A stretch of DNA of 64,000 nt from Streptomyces caatingaensis (GCF_001187435.1 NZ_LFXA01000002.1:496001-560000), one strand, 5' to 3'. Positions 17,330 to 26,256 are shown, counted from the first letter of the stretch. Translations and numbers: made by a program. The notes: a model not told the origin generated them from the sequence alone.

Positions 17330-17535
17330 CACGTCGCCTTCGGCTCCACCGCCACGGGGCGGAGAACACTGGCAGGCAACGAACTGCGGCCCGTGCACCG
17401 AGGGCACTCGCACGGCGGGTACTTGGTCGGCGAACCCAGGATCACCGCATTGCGCGGCTCCACCTGCACCTCACGAACCGGGCCGTACGTCCGGCCGCCG
17501 TCGTACGACACCCGCAGAGTCATGCGCCCCGTCAT
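17329..17535 (-). CDS. Small hypothetical protein with CxCxxC motif
   Basis: A 68-residue protein with MTLRVSYDGGRTYGPVREVQ and a metal-binding-like PPCECPRCTG. The start may be ATG 17535 or ATG 17523; neither has a strong ribosome site. It overlaps the membrane miniprotein by one base (TGATG), so the two form an operon. I recognise no function. Confidence 0.55.
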   Translation of the reverse strand: MTGRMTLRVSYDGGRTYGPVREVQVEPRNAVILGSPTKYPPCECPRCTGRSSLPASVLRPVAVEPKAT

Positions 17536-17695
17536 GAGCGCACACCACCGTCAGGGCCGAACGTCCGCCGGTACTCCAGCCCCCGACCTACGCCGTAACG
17601 CACCCGTTCTTCGTTTCGCTCGGTCGCTGTCATGGGGGAAATCATTGGCCTAGAAAGCGGCGGCTGTGTAGTTCTTTCCCGTCATGGACTAAAGA

Positions 17696-18529
17696 TCATG
17701 AACGGCAGGCGGCAGCCCACTCCGTCAACAGGGCTCGCGCTTCGGCCCCGAACAGCGCGTATCCCTCCAGTGTCGAGAACAGTTCCAAATGCATTTCGAT
17801 GTCGCGCGGATCTCTCAGGATCACGACACCAGTGGTGTTCTCCACAGTGGCCAGGGTGTTGTCGTAGACAGTGAAGGTGTCCATCGGAGCCATGGGCTTG
17901 TATCCCGCGATTGGGATGACACCGAGCTTCACATTCGGCAGGTGGGTCAATGAGGTCAGCCGGTCAATCTGCATCGCCATCGCGGCAGGGGGCAGGAGTG
18001 GCCACCTCACGGCCTGTTCGGTGAGGATGAAGGTGAACCGCTTCTTTGCGTCGTAAAGAACCTCCTGCCGCTCCAGCTTCCTCGCGATCGTCTTAGTGAC
18101 ATCAGCCGGGGAATGGGCAAGGCTGGCCCGGATGTACTCAGGGGTGGACAGCAGTCCCGTAATCATCGAGAGCAGGAAGAAACGGAACTCGGTAGAGGAG
18201 GATTCGAGCGCGGCAAGTTCGGTCTGCTTCTTCTCCAGCCCCCTTCGCCGAAGCGAGCGCAGGTCTTGCCACTCGGTATTGGCCAGCCTCGCGAGGGCAA
18301 TGACCTCCTCGATGACCTCGGGCGGAGCAACGACAGCCCGGAGGATTCTCTCCAGGTCGAGCAGGCTCGGTTGGGCTTTCCCGTTCTCGATCCGACTGAT
18401 CTTCGATTGGGACATGTTGCAACGCCGAGCGAGCCGGTCCCCAGTGAGGCCGGCTCGCTTGCGTAGTTCTTTCAGCAGGGCGGCCAATTCTTGCTTCGGC
18501 TGCCCCAACTGTTCAGGGTCGAACGTCAC
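17696..18529 (-). CDS. XRE-family regulator with DUF5753 domain
   Basis: A 277-residue regulator. The N-terminal helix-turn-helix is ELRKRAGLTGDRLARRCNMS with QSKISRIENGKAQPS, and the DUF5753 ligand- or partner-binding domain spans about residues 90-275 (STPEYIRASL, ERQEVLYDAKKRFTFILTE). This is one of the commonest Streptomyces regulator families. GTG 18529 forms a GTGA overlap with the DUF6879 gene upstream, so they are translationally coupled. Direct repeats before the operon (19303-19327) are candidate binding sites. Confidence 0.92.
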   Translation of the reverse strand: MTFDPEQLGQPKQELAALLKELRKRAGLTGDRLARRCNMSQSKISRIENGKAQPSLLDLERILRAVVAPPEVIEEVIALARLANTEWQDLRSLRRRGLEKKQTELAALESSSTEFRFFLLSMITGLLSTPEYIRASLAHSPADVTKTIARKLERQEVLYDAKKRFTFILTEQAVRWPLLPPAAMAMQIDRLTSLTHLPNVKLGVIPIAGYKPMAPMDTFTVYDNTLATVENTTGVVILRDPRDIEMHLELFSTLEGYALFGAEARALLTEWAAACRS

Positions 18530-19038
18530 CCGCTCACGTACTCCAGGAATGGAACCGACTCGGCCACGGCAATCCGCTTCCACTGCCGATACGGCTCAGG
18601 GTCACCCTCGTACAGTTCCCGGTTTATCTGCGTCCCGTCCGCCCGGTAGTTCATCAGGACCACCTTGGACTCATCGAACATCCAGAAATCCTGATCCGGA
18701 AGCCCCGGGTTCTCCCGCTCGGTGAGGTCGAGAATGCGGATATCCTCGCCCGCCTTCACGTGGTGCCGGTAGTAATACTCGAACTCGAACCGAAGGTAGT
18801 CCGAGAGCGGGCGGGTCACGACGTGCACCCTGCCGACGCTCTTTCCTTCCGAGGCCCATTGCCGAACCTCGTCCATCCAGGCCGACGTGTAATCGTCCGG
18901 GGATTTCTCCCCGGCGAGGAAGCGCTTCAGCTTCTCCGCTTCCTGGGGCATGGTGTAGACGGGCAGCGTTTCCAGCCGCCACGCCTCACGCGCCATGGAA
19001 TCGAAGCAGTCATTCCACGCGTCACCATCCAAGTGCAC
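18526..19038 (-). CDS. DUF6879 family protein
   Basis: A 170-residue protein of the family usually encoded beside XRE-DUF5753 regulators. It includes FDSMAREAWRLETLPVYTMP, VGRVHVVTRPLSDYLRFEFE and DFWMFDESKVVLMNYRADG. GTG 19038 is chosen for the GGGAGG at 19045-19050. The frame is open further upstream, but that part is the shadow of the preceding small gene. It probably works with the adjacent XRE protein as an antagonist or partner. The molecular role is not established. Confidence 0.85.
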   Translation of the reverse strand: MHLDGDAWNDCFDSMAREAWRLETLPVYTMPQEAEKLKRFLAGEKSPDDYTSAWMDEVRQWASEGKSVGRVHVVTRPLSDYLRFEFEYYYRHHVKAGEDIRILDLTERENPGLPDQDFWMFDESKVVLMNYRADGTQINRELYEGDPEPYRQWKRIAVAESVPFLEYVSG

Positions 19039-19231
19039 GGAATGCCTCCCTGAGAACCGCCTCCGGGATTTCCACGAGCCCTTCCCCGGACGGCGGGGTG
19101 AAGGCGTTGGACACGTCGCCCTGCACGACGAACGATCCCGTGGCCGTGCGGTACACGTTCGGGCAGTCCTTCTCTCCGCACTCGCCGTTGCCGTTGCCCG
19201 TGAGCCGGGTGAGTGCCGAACGTTCGGACAT
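19022..19231 (-). CDS. Small conserved protein upstream of DUF6879
   Basis: A 69-residue protein with CGEKDCPNVYRTATGSFVVQ and a C-terminal helix EIPEAVLREAFRALGW. ATG 19231 has AAGGGGG seven bases upstream. It overlaps the DUF6879 start by 17 bases, making a three-gene coupled operon with DUF6879 and XRE-DUF5753. The two cysteines could bind a metal. The function is unknown. Confidence 0.7.
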   Translation of the reverse strand: MSERSALTRLTGNGNGECGEKDCPNVYRTATGSFVVQGDVSNAFTPPSGEGLVEIPEAVLREAFRALGW

Positions 19232-19302
19232 GCCAAACCCCCTTGCTCTGGCCCCGTTTGGGCCGCCTGCCCACCGACAGTAGAGGGGGTGGCGCTACGC
19301 GT

Positions 19303-19327
19303 CTATGCGTGAACGCGACTATGCGTG
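19303..19327. promoter_or_regulatory. Direct repeats CTATGCGTG upstream of the XRE operon
   Basis: CTATGCGTG occurs at 19303-19311 and 19319-19327, 16 bases apart, followed by the related TTGCAT. They sit about 70-100 bases upstream of the first gene of the XRE operon and may be an operator. Confidence 0.4.
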
Positions 19328-19459
19328 TCCTTGCATAAACAGGTCCCCGGCCGCCCCGACCACACCCGGTACGTGGTCACGTACGCGCCCGTGCAGACTG
19401 GGCGTAGCCCCGTGGCGCGGTCCGGGAAGCCTGACCAGGGACGGACGCCCCGGAGGAGG

Positions 19460-19488
19460 GTTGGTCACGTGACCAACGCATGACCAAC
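19460..19488. promoter_or_regulatory. Integrase arm-type palindrome, right end
   Basis: A perfect 18-bp palindrome, GTTGGTCAC followed by GTGACCAAC (19460-19477), and another TGACCAAC at 19481-19488. The octamer matches the two copies inside the left end (9156-9175) and one in element II (19739-19746). It is probably the integrase or excisionase arm site. Confidence 0.55.
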
Positions 19489-19607
19489 AGGGGCCTGAAA
19501 GCCCCTGAAACAACAGGAAAGAACAGGAGAAACGCCCGCCGAAATCAAGCCTGTCGACGGGCGTTTCCCCAGGTCAGAGCGGTTGTGGACTGGTGCCCGA
19601 GAGGAGA

Positions 19608-19632
19608 GTTCAAGTCCCCCCTCGGACACCAG
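19608..19632. other. att repeat, middle copy
   Basis: These bases are identical to 9083-9107. The copy is followed by the same type of hairpin as the tRNA gene. It is the right end of element I and the left end of element II. Confidence 0.88.
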
Positions 19633-19637
19633 TAGAG

Positions 19638-19660
19638 ACCCCAGTTCACCTGGGGTTTCT
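19638..19660 (+). terminator. Terminator after the middle att copy
   Basis: ACCCCAG (19638-19644), five-base loop, CTGGGGT (19650-19656), then a T-rich run. It is the counterpart of the tRNA terminator at 9113-9135. Confidence 0.7.
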
Positions 19661-19835
19661 CTGTTTTCCGGGCTGAATCGGGCGTCGGCGTGAGCAGCGT
19701 GTGACCAGCAGAATCCGAGATGTTCACGACCGGCGGCGTGACCAACCACGAGACCAGCCGGCCGGAGATCCCGCATCACGCCGCGACGCGGGCGAGGCTG
19801 TCGGCGGTCACGAAATTCCCCACCGTGAGCCGATC

Positions 19836-21808
19836 TGTGAGGGCTCAGGACTTTGTTGACAGCTTGGCCTCACGACATCGATGACGGTCTCAGGTGATGC
19901 TGGACAGCGCGTCAGAGCTTCGGGGCGTGGATTTTGGCCCTGAAGCGGGTGACGGGATGCTGTTCCTTGCGTGGGTGAAGCGACAGGTCGGCGCCGTTGA
20001 GGGTGATGCGGAAGTACGTGTCCTCGACGTGGACCGTGACGATCTCGCCGGCGTAGGTGCGGCCGACGCGGAGCCGCTGGCGGGCGACCATGATGACGCC
20101 GTCGGTGGGGACCTTGCGTTCGACGTGAATTGCCCCGGTGGCGGATGGGGGAAGCTCGCCGGTGACGATTCTGGCTCCGCGGAGCCCAGCGCGTTGGTCG
20201 GCGTCGATGGGGGCGGGCAGGGTCTTGGCGAGCACGCCGTCGTGAACGACGTGCAGCAGGTGGCCGTCCAGGCGCAACGTGACGCGTCGGCTGGCCAGTT
20301 CGTAGCCGATCGTCACCGGGACCTTGCCGAGGCTGGCGATGCCGCTCTGGTCGATGTTCCGGTCGACCTCGATCACCGTGCCGGGCTCCAGACGTCCTGC
20401 CCGGGCTGCGGCCGGGGCAGCCGGCGGTGGTCCGGCAGGCACGGCCCCGCGCATCGAGAGCTCGCGCAGGTTCCCGGCGTCCAGGCACGATGCGGCGCTT
20501 CGGACCAGTTCGCCGTCGATGGTGATGTGGACGGTGTGCTCGTCGGCCCACACCCGCGCCCGGCGGCCTGCGTAGTCCTTGCTGAGCTTGACGCGCTGCA
20601 CGCGCGGCAGGACTCCGACATGGCCCGTGGCGGCGACGACGGTCTCGAACTCCACGGCCGGCGCCGACGTCGGCACGAGCAGGGTGGGCGGTCCCGGCGG
20701 CCCTGCCGCGACGACTGGTTCCTCGGCAGGCGCCGGAGAGGCGACGATCGTTGGTTCTGGCTGGGGGTTGGGCCGGAACCGGCTGGCGGGTGTGGCCATG
20801 TCCAGGGCCTGGTGGGGCCGGGCGGTGTTGTAGGTGTGGACCCACGCGTCGACCGCGGCCTGTGCCGCGGGCAGGTCGGCGAACGGGCCGGAGACGTCCA
20901 GCAGTTCCCTCCGCAGCGTCTGATGCCAACGCTCGATCTTCCCCGTCGTGGTCGGCGAGTACGGCTTGATCAGCTTGGCCGTGACACCGTTCTCCCGGCA
21001 GACACGCTCGAACAACACCTCGGCCGGCCGGGGCTTGGTGAACCGCCCGGTGAACTGCTTGCCGTTGTCCGTGAGGACCTCGGCCGGCACCCCGTAAGTG
21101 CGCATCGCACGCACGAACCCGTCGGCGACGGCCCGGCCGGAGGGCACCGCCAGGACGGTGGAGATGACGACGAACCGGGAGTGGTCGTCGATCCCGGTGA
21201 GCATCTTGCACTCGCGGCCGTCGGCCAGGTATATCCCGCCGACCAGGTCCATCTGCCACAGGTGCATCGGCGTCTCGCGCTGCCACCGTTTGTACTTGCG
21301 GCGGTGCTGCTGCTTCTGGTGCCGGATGAGCCCGTTGCGTTCAAGGACGCGGTGCACCGTCGCCCGCGATGGTGCACCGGCAGAGCCGGCCTTCGCGATC
21401 TCGTAGGCGATCCGCCGGGCACCCCAGCGCGGATTTGCCCGGCGCATCTCACACGCCAGGGCCTCCACCTCGGCGGGAAGCCGGGTCGGGCTGGTTCGCG
21501 GGCGCCGGGACTTCTCCCGCAGCCCTTCCAGCCCCTCGGCCTCGTACTTCGCCTTCCACGTATAGATCGCCTGGCGTGACACGCCGTACCGGACGGCCAC
21601 CTCGCTGACCGGCGAACCGTCGAGCACCTCAAGTACCGCCCGGTACCGCTGCTCGACGAGCCATGCAGGGCCGTGCTCTCCGGACTCATCCCCCTCTGCC
21701 ACAGCAACTCATGATCGAGGAGCAGCCGAGCCACCGTCAAGAATGTCCCGAGACGCCCGTCAAGGATCTCCCGAGACTCTTCTGTCACCTATCTCCTGAG
21801 GCCCCACA
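19836..21808. mobile_element. IS481-family insertion sequence, 1.97 kb
   Basis: Imperfect terminal inverted repeats about 50 bases long begin TGTGAGGGCTCAGGA (left) and, on the other strand, TGTGGGGCCTCAGGA (right). Both continue into repeated TGACAG/TGACGG and TCTC boxes. The ends are TGT...ACA, as usual for IS481. It inserted between the left end of element II and the 3' end of the integrase relic. I do not see a clean target duplication. Confidence 0.8.
19912..21702 (-). CDS. IS481-family transposase with long C-terminal beta-rich extension
   Basis: A 596-residue transposase. Residues 1-130 hold two helix-turn-helix motifs (EVAVRYGVSRQAIYTWKAKY; RRIAYEIAK). The DDE core follows: Asp in WQMDLVGGIYLADG, Asp in VLTDNGKQFTG and Glu in TTGKIERWHQTLRREL. 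After the usual end (YNTARPHQALDMATPASRF) is an extension of about 250 residues with three similar beta segments, for example ARVWADEHTVHITIDGELV, VTLRLDGHLLHVVHDGVL and VTVHVEDTYFRITLNGADL. The start is GTG 21702. It appears intact and possibly active. Confidence 0.92.
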   Translation of the reverse strand: MAEGDESGEHGPAWLVEQRYRAVLEVLDGSPVSEVAVRYGVSRQAIYTWKAKYEAEGLEGLREKSRRPRTSPTRLPAEVEALACEMRRANPRWGARRIAYEIAKAGSAGAPSRATVHRVLERNGLIRHQKQQHRRKYKRWQRETPMHLWQMDLVGGIYLADGRECKMLTGIDDHSRFVVISTVLAVPSGRAVADGFVRAMRTYGVPAEVLTDNGKQFTGRFTKPRPAEVLFERVCRENGVTAKLIKPYSPTTTGKIERWHQTLRRELLDVSGPFADLPAAQAAVDAWVHTYNTARPHQALDMATPASRFRPNPQPEPTIVASPAPAEEPVVAAGPPGPPTLLVPTSAPAVEFETVVAATGHVGVLPRVQRVKLSKDYAGRRARVWADEHTVHITIDGELVRSAASCLDAGNLRELSMRGAVPAGPPPAAPAAARAGRLEPGTVIEVDRNIDQSGIASLGKVPVTIGYELASRRVTLRLDGHLLHVVHDGVLAKTLPAPIDADQRAGLRGARIVTGELPPSATGAIHVERKVPTDGVIMVARQRLRVGRTYAGEIVTVHVEDTYFRITLNGADLSLHPRKEQHPVTRFRAKIHAPKL

Positions 21809-21814
21809 CGACAG

Positions 21815-22190
21815 CGAGGCCGATCCGGATCGCACCGGCAGACGCCAGCTTCTTCGCGGCGTCCGAGCGACGACGGCCGTAGCGCTCCATCGTGCAGCCC
21901 CGGGAGTGGTGCCGGGCGTTCGCCGAGACCTCTACGGGAGACTCGTGCGCGGCGAGATCATGGGTGATCTTGCTGGCTCGCCAGTCGTGCGGGCGGAAGA
22001 GCTCGTGGAGATGCAGCCGCCTCCGTACGGTCCTCCATCGGGCGGAAACCTTCTCCGGGCCTTGAGGGCCCCCGGCCTCGCCTCGGTAGAGCCTAAGCCG
22101 TTCCGGGCGAACACCAGGTCGCGATCCACCCAGGCGGGCCCGAGGCGTTGCCGCTCGGCGTCCTGTCGCTGCTTCTGCACCGTCCCCCTG
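21815..22190 (-). pseudogene. Integrase relic of element II
   Basis: The DNA aligns with the 3' third of the intact integrase (9208-9580). Shared landmarks include the tyrosine region (GTAGCGCTCCATCGT), GAGTGGTGCCGGGCGTT, CTCGCCAGTCGTGC and ACCTTCTCCGGG. Frameshifts break it into several frames, and the N-terminal two thirds is missing. Its position and orientation match the integrase of element I. Confidence 0.85.
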
Positions 22191-22249
22191 GCAACAGGGT
22201 GGGTTCGGCCCACACTGACCCCGGTGCGCCGTCCTCCGGTCACGTGCGT

Positions 22250-22570
22250 ATGGTCAGTGGCAGTGATCTTCCCAAGGAGTCCACCCCGAAGGGGGTGGCC
22301 ACAGGAGTGCTGGGCAACACAGTCAAGGCCCACACCACCGACGGCGGACCCAAGGGCGGCCGCGCTCACTGGCTGGACCAGGGGGACCGGCTCCTGGCCT
22401 GCGATAGCCAGGCCAATGGGATACGTGTCATCGCGACGATCTACTGAAACGACTCATCGGGTAGCCATTTCCGCTGGGTTGAAGACACCGACGGCGCCAA
22501 CGGGAACTGCGCCGAGCGGGCTGACATCAACCTGTCGGAGGGCATCCGGCTGACCCTGAGGTTTGCCTGA
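22250..22570 (+). pseudogene. Small secreted-type protein gene with in-frame TGA
   Basis: The frame from ATG 22250 reads GDRLLACDSQANGIRVIATIY, meets TGA at 22445-22447, then continues in the same frame as NDSSGSHFRWVEDTDGANGN to TGA 22568. The GDxLxACDxxADG pattern resembles small Streptomyces proteins that I recall but cannot name. The N terminus lacks a clear signal peptide, so it may also be truncated. Confidence 0.5.
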
Positions 22571-23614
22571 AGTCCGGTTCGAACGGCATGAAGGAATACT
22601 GCGGGTACAACCGTCGCCGGGAGGCATAACGCCTCGTCACTGGGCTGACCATCCGCAGGACTATAGGCGGTTGCCTTCCTCATGGAGTGCTGAGCGAAGT
22701 CGCAGCAGGATGGTCACGACCCTGACTGTGAAGCCGGCCGCGCAGCCGCGGTCAGCAGGTGGTGTTTGAGGGGCTCATTGGTGAGCGTCCAGGCAGGCAC
22801 AGCTACGGCGAAGAACAGGAGGGCGGCAACGAGAGCACCAGCGACCACGGCATACGCGATCTCCACCGTGATGGCGTCGCGCGTATTCTGATGGCGTGTC
22901 CCGACCGCCCTCGTAGTCGCTCATGGGACCAGTCTGCCACTGCACCCCTTCATCCACGACCGGCCGGAAGTCCCCCCTCGTCATGCGTGGTGTCCCCTCG
23001 CCGCCCGAGTGGGAGGACACTCCGTCAGCTTCGGCTAGCCCGCCATACTACGCGTGGTTGCCTTGTAACTGATGCGGTAACTGCTTGGCCGACCTCCGCC
23101 CCGGCTGGCCCATGCTCTACCCCTCCCTGGACGAGCTGCTGAGGGCGAGGGAGCGACAACTCGACCTCGGCGAGGGCACCTCCGCGGGTACCCGAGGCCC
23201 TTGGGTTGCCCGTCCGGGACCCGATAAAGCTCAAGGGCCGGGATTTCTCGCTGACCGTGGCGAAGGCGAGGGCGCTCTACAAGGAGACGCCTCCGTGACA
23301 AGGAGATGCCTCCGTGGCTGGCGACGGCCCGCCGGAAGGCCCAGGAGCGGCAGAAGAGGTGAGTCGAGCGCCGAGCCACGGAGGCAGCGGAGCGGGCCGC
23401 GAAGGAAGCCGAAGCCGTGTTGGCGGAGGAGCTGATCGAGCCAGCTTGGTCTTTAGGTCGAAGGTCGGATATGGCCGCGAACTTGATCACTCGTGGCGGT
23501 AACTCCCGTACGTGCGGGCGGCCTTCGGTCGATCATTTGCTCCGACCAAGGATACACATGCTCAGCACGAAGACCGTGGGATGAATCTGTTGCACAACGC
23601 TGCTCCGGTGGAGC
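22571..23614. other. Degenerate region of element II
   Basis: I see only relics. On the minus strand around 22740-22875, one frame encodes a transmembrane-like TVEIAYAVVAGALVAALLFF without a start; an ATG at 22921 is in another frame, which suggests a frameshift. On the plus strand around 23300-23460, a charged helix (ERRATEAAERAAKEAEAVLA) is cut by stops. No intact gene is supported. Confidence 0.45.
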
Positions 23615-23619
23615 CGTTC

Positions 23620-24168
23620 ACGGAATTGTCACGCTTCCGGGCCGGCCGTACTCGGTGATCTGCGCGCTGGAGACGGGCCGCAGCTCGTGGACCGCGCCGC
23701 TGGACGCGCTGCGGTCGTCTCCGGGTGATGACGGCGCCCCGGTGACCGCGCGGCAGATGCGCGAGCTCGTCGAGCGCCTCATCGAGGCCGGGCAATGGCG
23801 CCAGAATGACCCGGACATTCTCATCGTGGTCGACGCCGGCTACGAAGTGCCTCGCCTGGCCTTCCTCCTCAAAGACCTGCCCGTGCAGGTGCTCGGACAG
23901 ATGCGCTCGGACCGCGTCCTGCGCCGGGCCGCCCTGCCGTGCGAACTACACACCATGGTTCGCCCGCCGCGTCACGGCGGCGAGTTCGTCTTCGGCGACC
24001 CGGCCACCTGGAACGCACCCGAGGCCGAGACGGTGACCGGGACCCGCCCCTACGGCAAGGCCGCCGCACAGGCAGGGACCGGCTCCACCCACAACTGACC
24101 CACTGCTCCGCCTGGACCGCCCAGCTGGGCGGCCCTCCCGGTCATCGAAGGCACCAGATCGGTGTGAG
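23620..24168 (+). pseudogene. Transposase fragment (IS701-like DDE family)
   Basis: The frame reads LPGRPYSVICALETGRSSW, then DPDILIVVDAGYEVPRLAFL, LKDLPVQVLGQMRSDRVLRR and HGGEFVFGDPATWNAPEAET, which I recognise from a Streptomyces DDE transposase family. The N terminus is missing. After GTRPYGKAAAQ the frame shifts at least twice before PVIEGTRSV and a stop, so the gene is dead. Confidence 0.75.
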
Positions 24169-24239
24169 GGCACGGAGCCGGGCCAGGCGGCAGTCAACGG
24201 ACCGTGGGCCAGGTTCTCGGCCTGACGCCCAAGGGGAGC

Positions 24240-24262
24240 GTTCAAGTCCCCGCTCGGACACC
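24240..24262. other. att-like repeat, third copy
   Basis: Matches 22 of 23 bases of the tRNA-Leu 3' end (GTTCAAGTCCCC, then G for C, CTCGGACACC). It marks the right end of element II and perhaps the original attachment junction with the island. Confidence 0.8.
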
Positions 24263-24266
24263 CGTG

Positions 24267-24301
24267 ATCCCCCCGGCCTTTCAGAGGTCGGGGGGATTTT
24301 T
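24267..24301. terminator. Hairpin terminator after the third att copy
   Basis: ATCCCCCCGGCCT pairs with AGGTCGGGGGGAT with one mismatch, followed by TTTT. It lies immediately downstream of the DUF262 gene's stop and could end its transcript too. Confidence 0.75.
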
Positions 24302-24305
24302 CCGA

Positions 24306-26256
24306 TCACTCCGGTGCTTGGCTGGCGCGGAGGTTGCCGATGTACCGTCGCAGCGCATCCGCGCTGTGGAAGACTCGGTAGTCGCTCGCTTCGAGTGCCG
24401 CCTGCTCCTCGGGTGTGGGGTCCAGTGTCAGGACGACCGGGGCTCCGGACTCCGCTTGAAGGCCATGCGGCCAGTAGGCGGCGGCCACGGTGATCGCCGC
24501 GCCGTTGTGTGGGTCGGTCACCTCGCTGTCCAGCTCCGGGCTCGCGTATCCGGCCTGCCCGAGTTCCCGCAAGAGTGCCGCCAGTCCGGGAACCTCGTCC
24601 TCCGGTGCCGGCTCGTCGACCACCGGGCCGGAATGCGGGAGGAGGGAATCAGGGGAGGGGGCGAGTCCCACGGGGGACGGACCGTCGTGGAGTCTCTCCA
24701 GAAAGTCGTTCGCGGCACCGGCCAGGAGCTCGCGCCGAGCGGCGAGGAAGTCCAGGTACTTATCGGTGTGCCACAGCTTGGGATTCATAGGAATCCACTG
24801 GGACGCGAGCGCATCGGGTACGTTCATTGCCGTCTCGGGCAAGTAGTCCGCCGGACGCCTGGATCCGATGCGGAGGTTGGTGTCCTGGGTGAGGAAGCAG
24901 AAGTTCGCAATGGCGTTGATCTCTGCCGGGTTGTAACCCTGCGCACGCAGGCGTGACTTCGGAAAGATATGGTGCACTTGCAGCGAGTTCAGGCGGCCCA
25001 GCATCCCCTCACGAAGGGGGACGCCGCTGACCATGTCCTGCGCGCCGTGCACTCGTGTGAGCATGTAGAGCAGGGGGTAGAAGCGTGCCCCCTTGCTGGA
25101 ACCGACGAAGTCGTCGGGCCGCACTTCGAGTTGACCGCCACGGCTTCTGCGCAGAACCTCGATCAACAGGTCGACTCCGCCTTCGTCAAGAGCACGGAGG
25201 TCCTGGTTCAACGCGGTTTCCGTCGCACCGGTGTGGCGGCCCCACAAAAAGCTGTGCACATACCAGTAGAAGAGCCGGTCACGAGTCATCGCGTCGGGGA
25301 ACCGGCCGCCGTGGTGATGGAGCAGACGGCTCATGACCGGGAACGCGCCGCGGCCGCTGAGCGCTCGTCCGTGATCAAGCCCCAACCGGCCGTCGAGCGC
25401 GTTGAGTAGGTTAGGAGATGGAATCGATCGTCTCCTTCAATCCACCCTGGAACGTGGGTAGGTCGACGTCGGCGAGCTTTGAGAACTGGGCCTCCCCGGT
25501 GACCACTGCGTTGACGTTCCGCAGCAACCAGTCGAGCTTGAAGTCGAACCCTGCCGCTGACCAGGTAGCCAGAGCTTTGTTCATCATCGGGCGCGCGTCC
25601 GGCCAAGAGGCGCAGATCGCGGCGAGGGCCAAGTCACCTTTGGAGAGCTTGGTGCCGCCGGAGTTCACCCTGTTGAAGATTTCAGCAACGACGTCGATGG
25701 TCTTGTCTTCGCCCGTGACCTCGTCGATGTGAACCTCCCGGTCCTTGATCTGGGTTATGCGGTTCAACCGGTTGAAGAGGGCGGCCTGTACGCCTGCGTC
25801 CCCCTCCGCCAGCCGAGTCACTGTCGGCAACTGCGGCCCCAGCCCATCCTGGAAGAGCGCGGTGACGTCCACCCACACGGGATTGTCCCGCATCTTCGCC
25901 GGTGCGTAGAACTCGAACGCCTCGGTGCGCAAATGGAAATGGAGACCTGACAACACCTCGGGGTTTCCCTCGAAGAATTGAGGTGGTTGGCCGCGGGTCA
26001 CTCCGTACAGGGTGGTCACCCGCTGCTGCCCGTCCAGCAACAAGTGGATCGGGCCCCCCTTCCCGGACCTGTCTCCTCGGATGTGTGTACGGTCGGACCT
26101 CGTGCTCCAGGTGAGGAACCCGCCGATCGGATAACCGCGGTACAAGGACTGGAAGAATCCGCGCACTTGATCGCGCGTCCACACGTAGCCGCGCTGAAAC
26201 TCCGGAAGCGCGATGTCGCCGGAGTCGACCTTGTCCAGAATCTGGGAAATACGCAC
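24306..26256 (-). pseudogene. DUF262/HNH (GmrSD-like) protein split by a +1 frameshift
   Basis: Two frames form one protein of about 645 residues. The first (26256 to 25411) is the DUF262 ParB-like NTPase domain, with LPEFQRGYVWTRDQVRGFFQ and LLLDGQQRVTTLYGV, ending in DSIS-stop. Skipping one T at 25413 continues as NLLNALDGRLGLDHG into the second frame, with an HNH nuclease motif VHHIFPKSRL and asparagines in INAIANFCFLTQDTN. GmrSD-type enzymes are type IV restriction endonucleases that cut modified phage DNA. It is therefore a broken defence gene, or one needing +1 frameshifting at UCC-UAA. Confidence 0.85.

Larger units (their letters stand above)
9083..19632. mobile_element. Element I: integrated element in tRNA-Leu
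   Basis: About 10.5 kb is bounded by identical 25-bp direct repeats of the tRNA 3' end. The integrase lies just inside the left repeat and is transcribed toward it. Cargo includes an excisionase-like protein, a serine recombinase, a hairpin array, a peptide-modification-like cassette and a regulatory operon. No replication initiator, FtsK-like transfer protein or spread cluster is recognisable. I therefore regard it as an integrative but not self-transmissible island, not a complete actinomycete integrative and conjugative element. Confidence 0.85.
19237..19835. other. Right end of element I and left end of element II (gene-free)
   Basis: This stretch holds the promoter side of the XRE operon, operator-like repeats, palindromes, the right att copy with its terminator and the first part of element II. 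A 16-bp dyad (GTACGTG-GT-CACGTAC) is at 19369-19384. I see no supported gene. Confidence 0.6.
19633..24262. mobile_element. Element II: decayed tandem integrant at the same att
   Basis: Lies between the middle att and a third att-like copy at 24240-24262. It keeps an integrase relic in the same orientation as element I, an arm-type TGACCAAC (19739-19746), an insertion sequence, a truncated second transposase and broken small genes. The tandem layout suggests two successive insertions into tRNA-Leu, of which this is the older. Confidence 0.75.

Noticed and set aside
9083..19632. Complete conjugative pSAM2-type element
   Set aside because: Integrase and excisionase fit, but no replication initiator, transfer ATPase or spread genes can be found.
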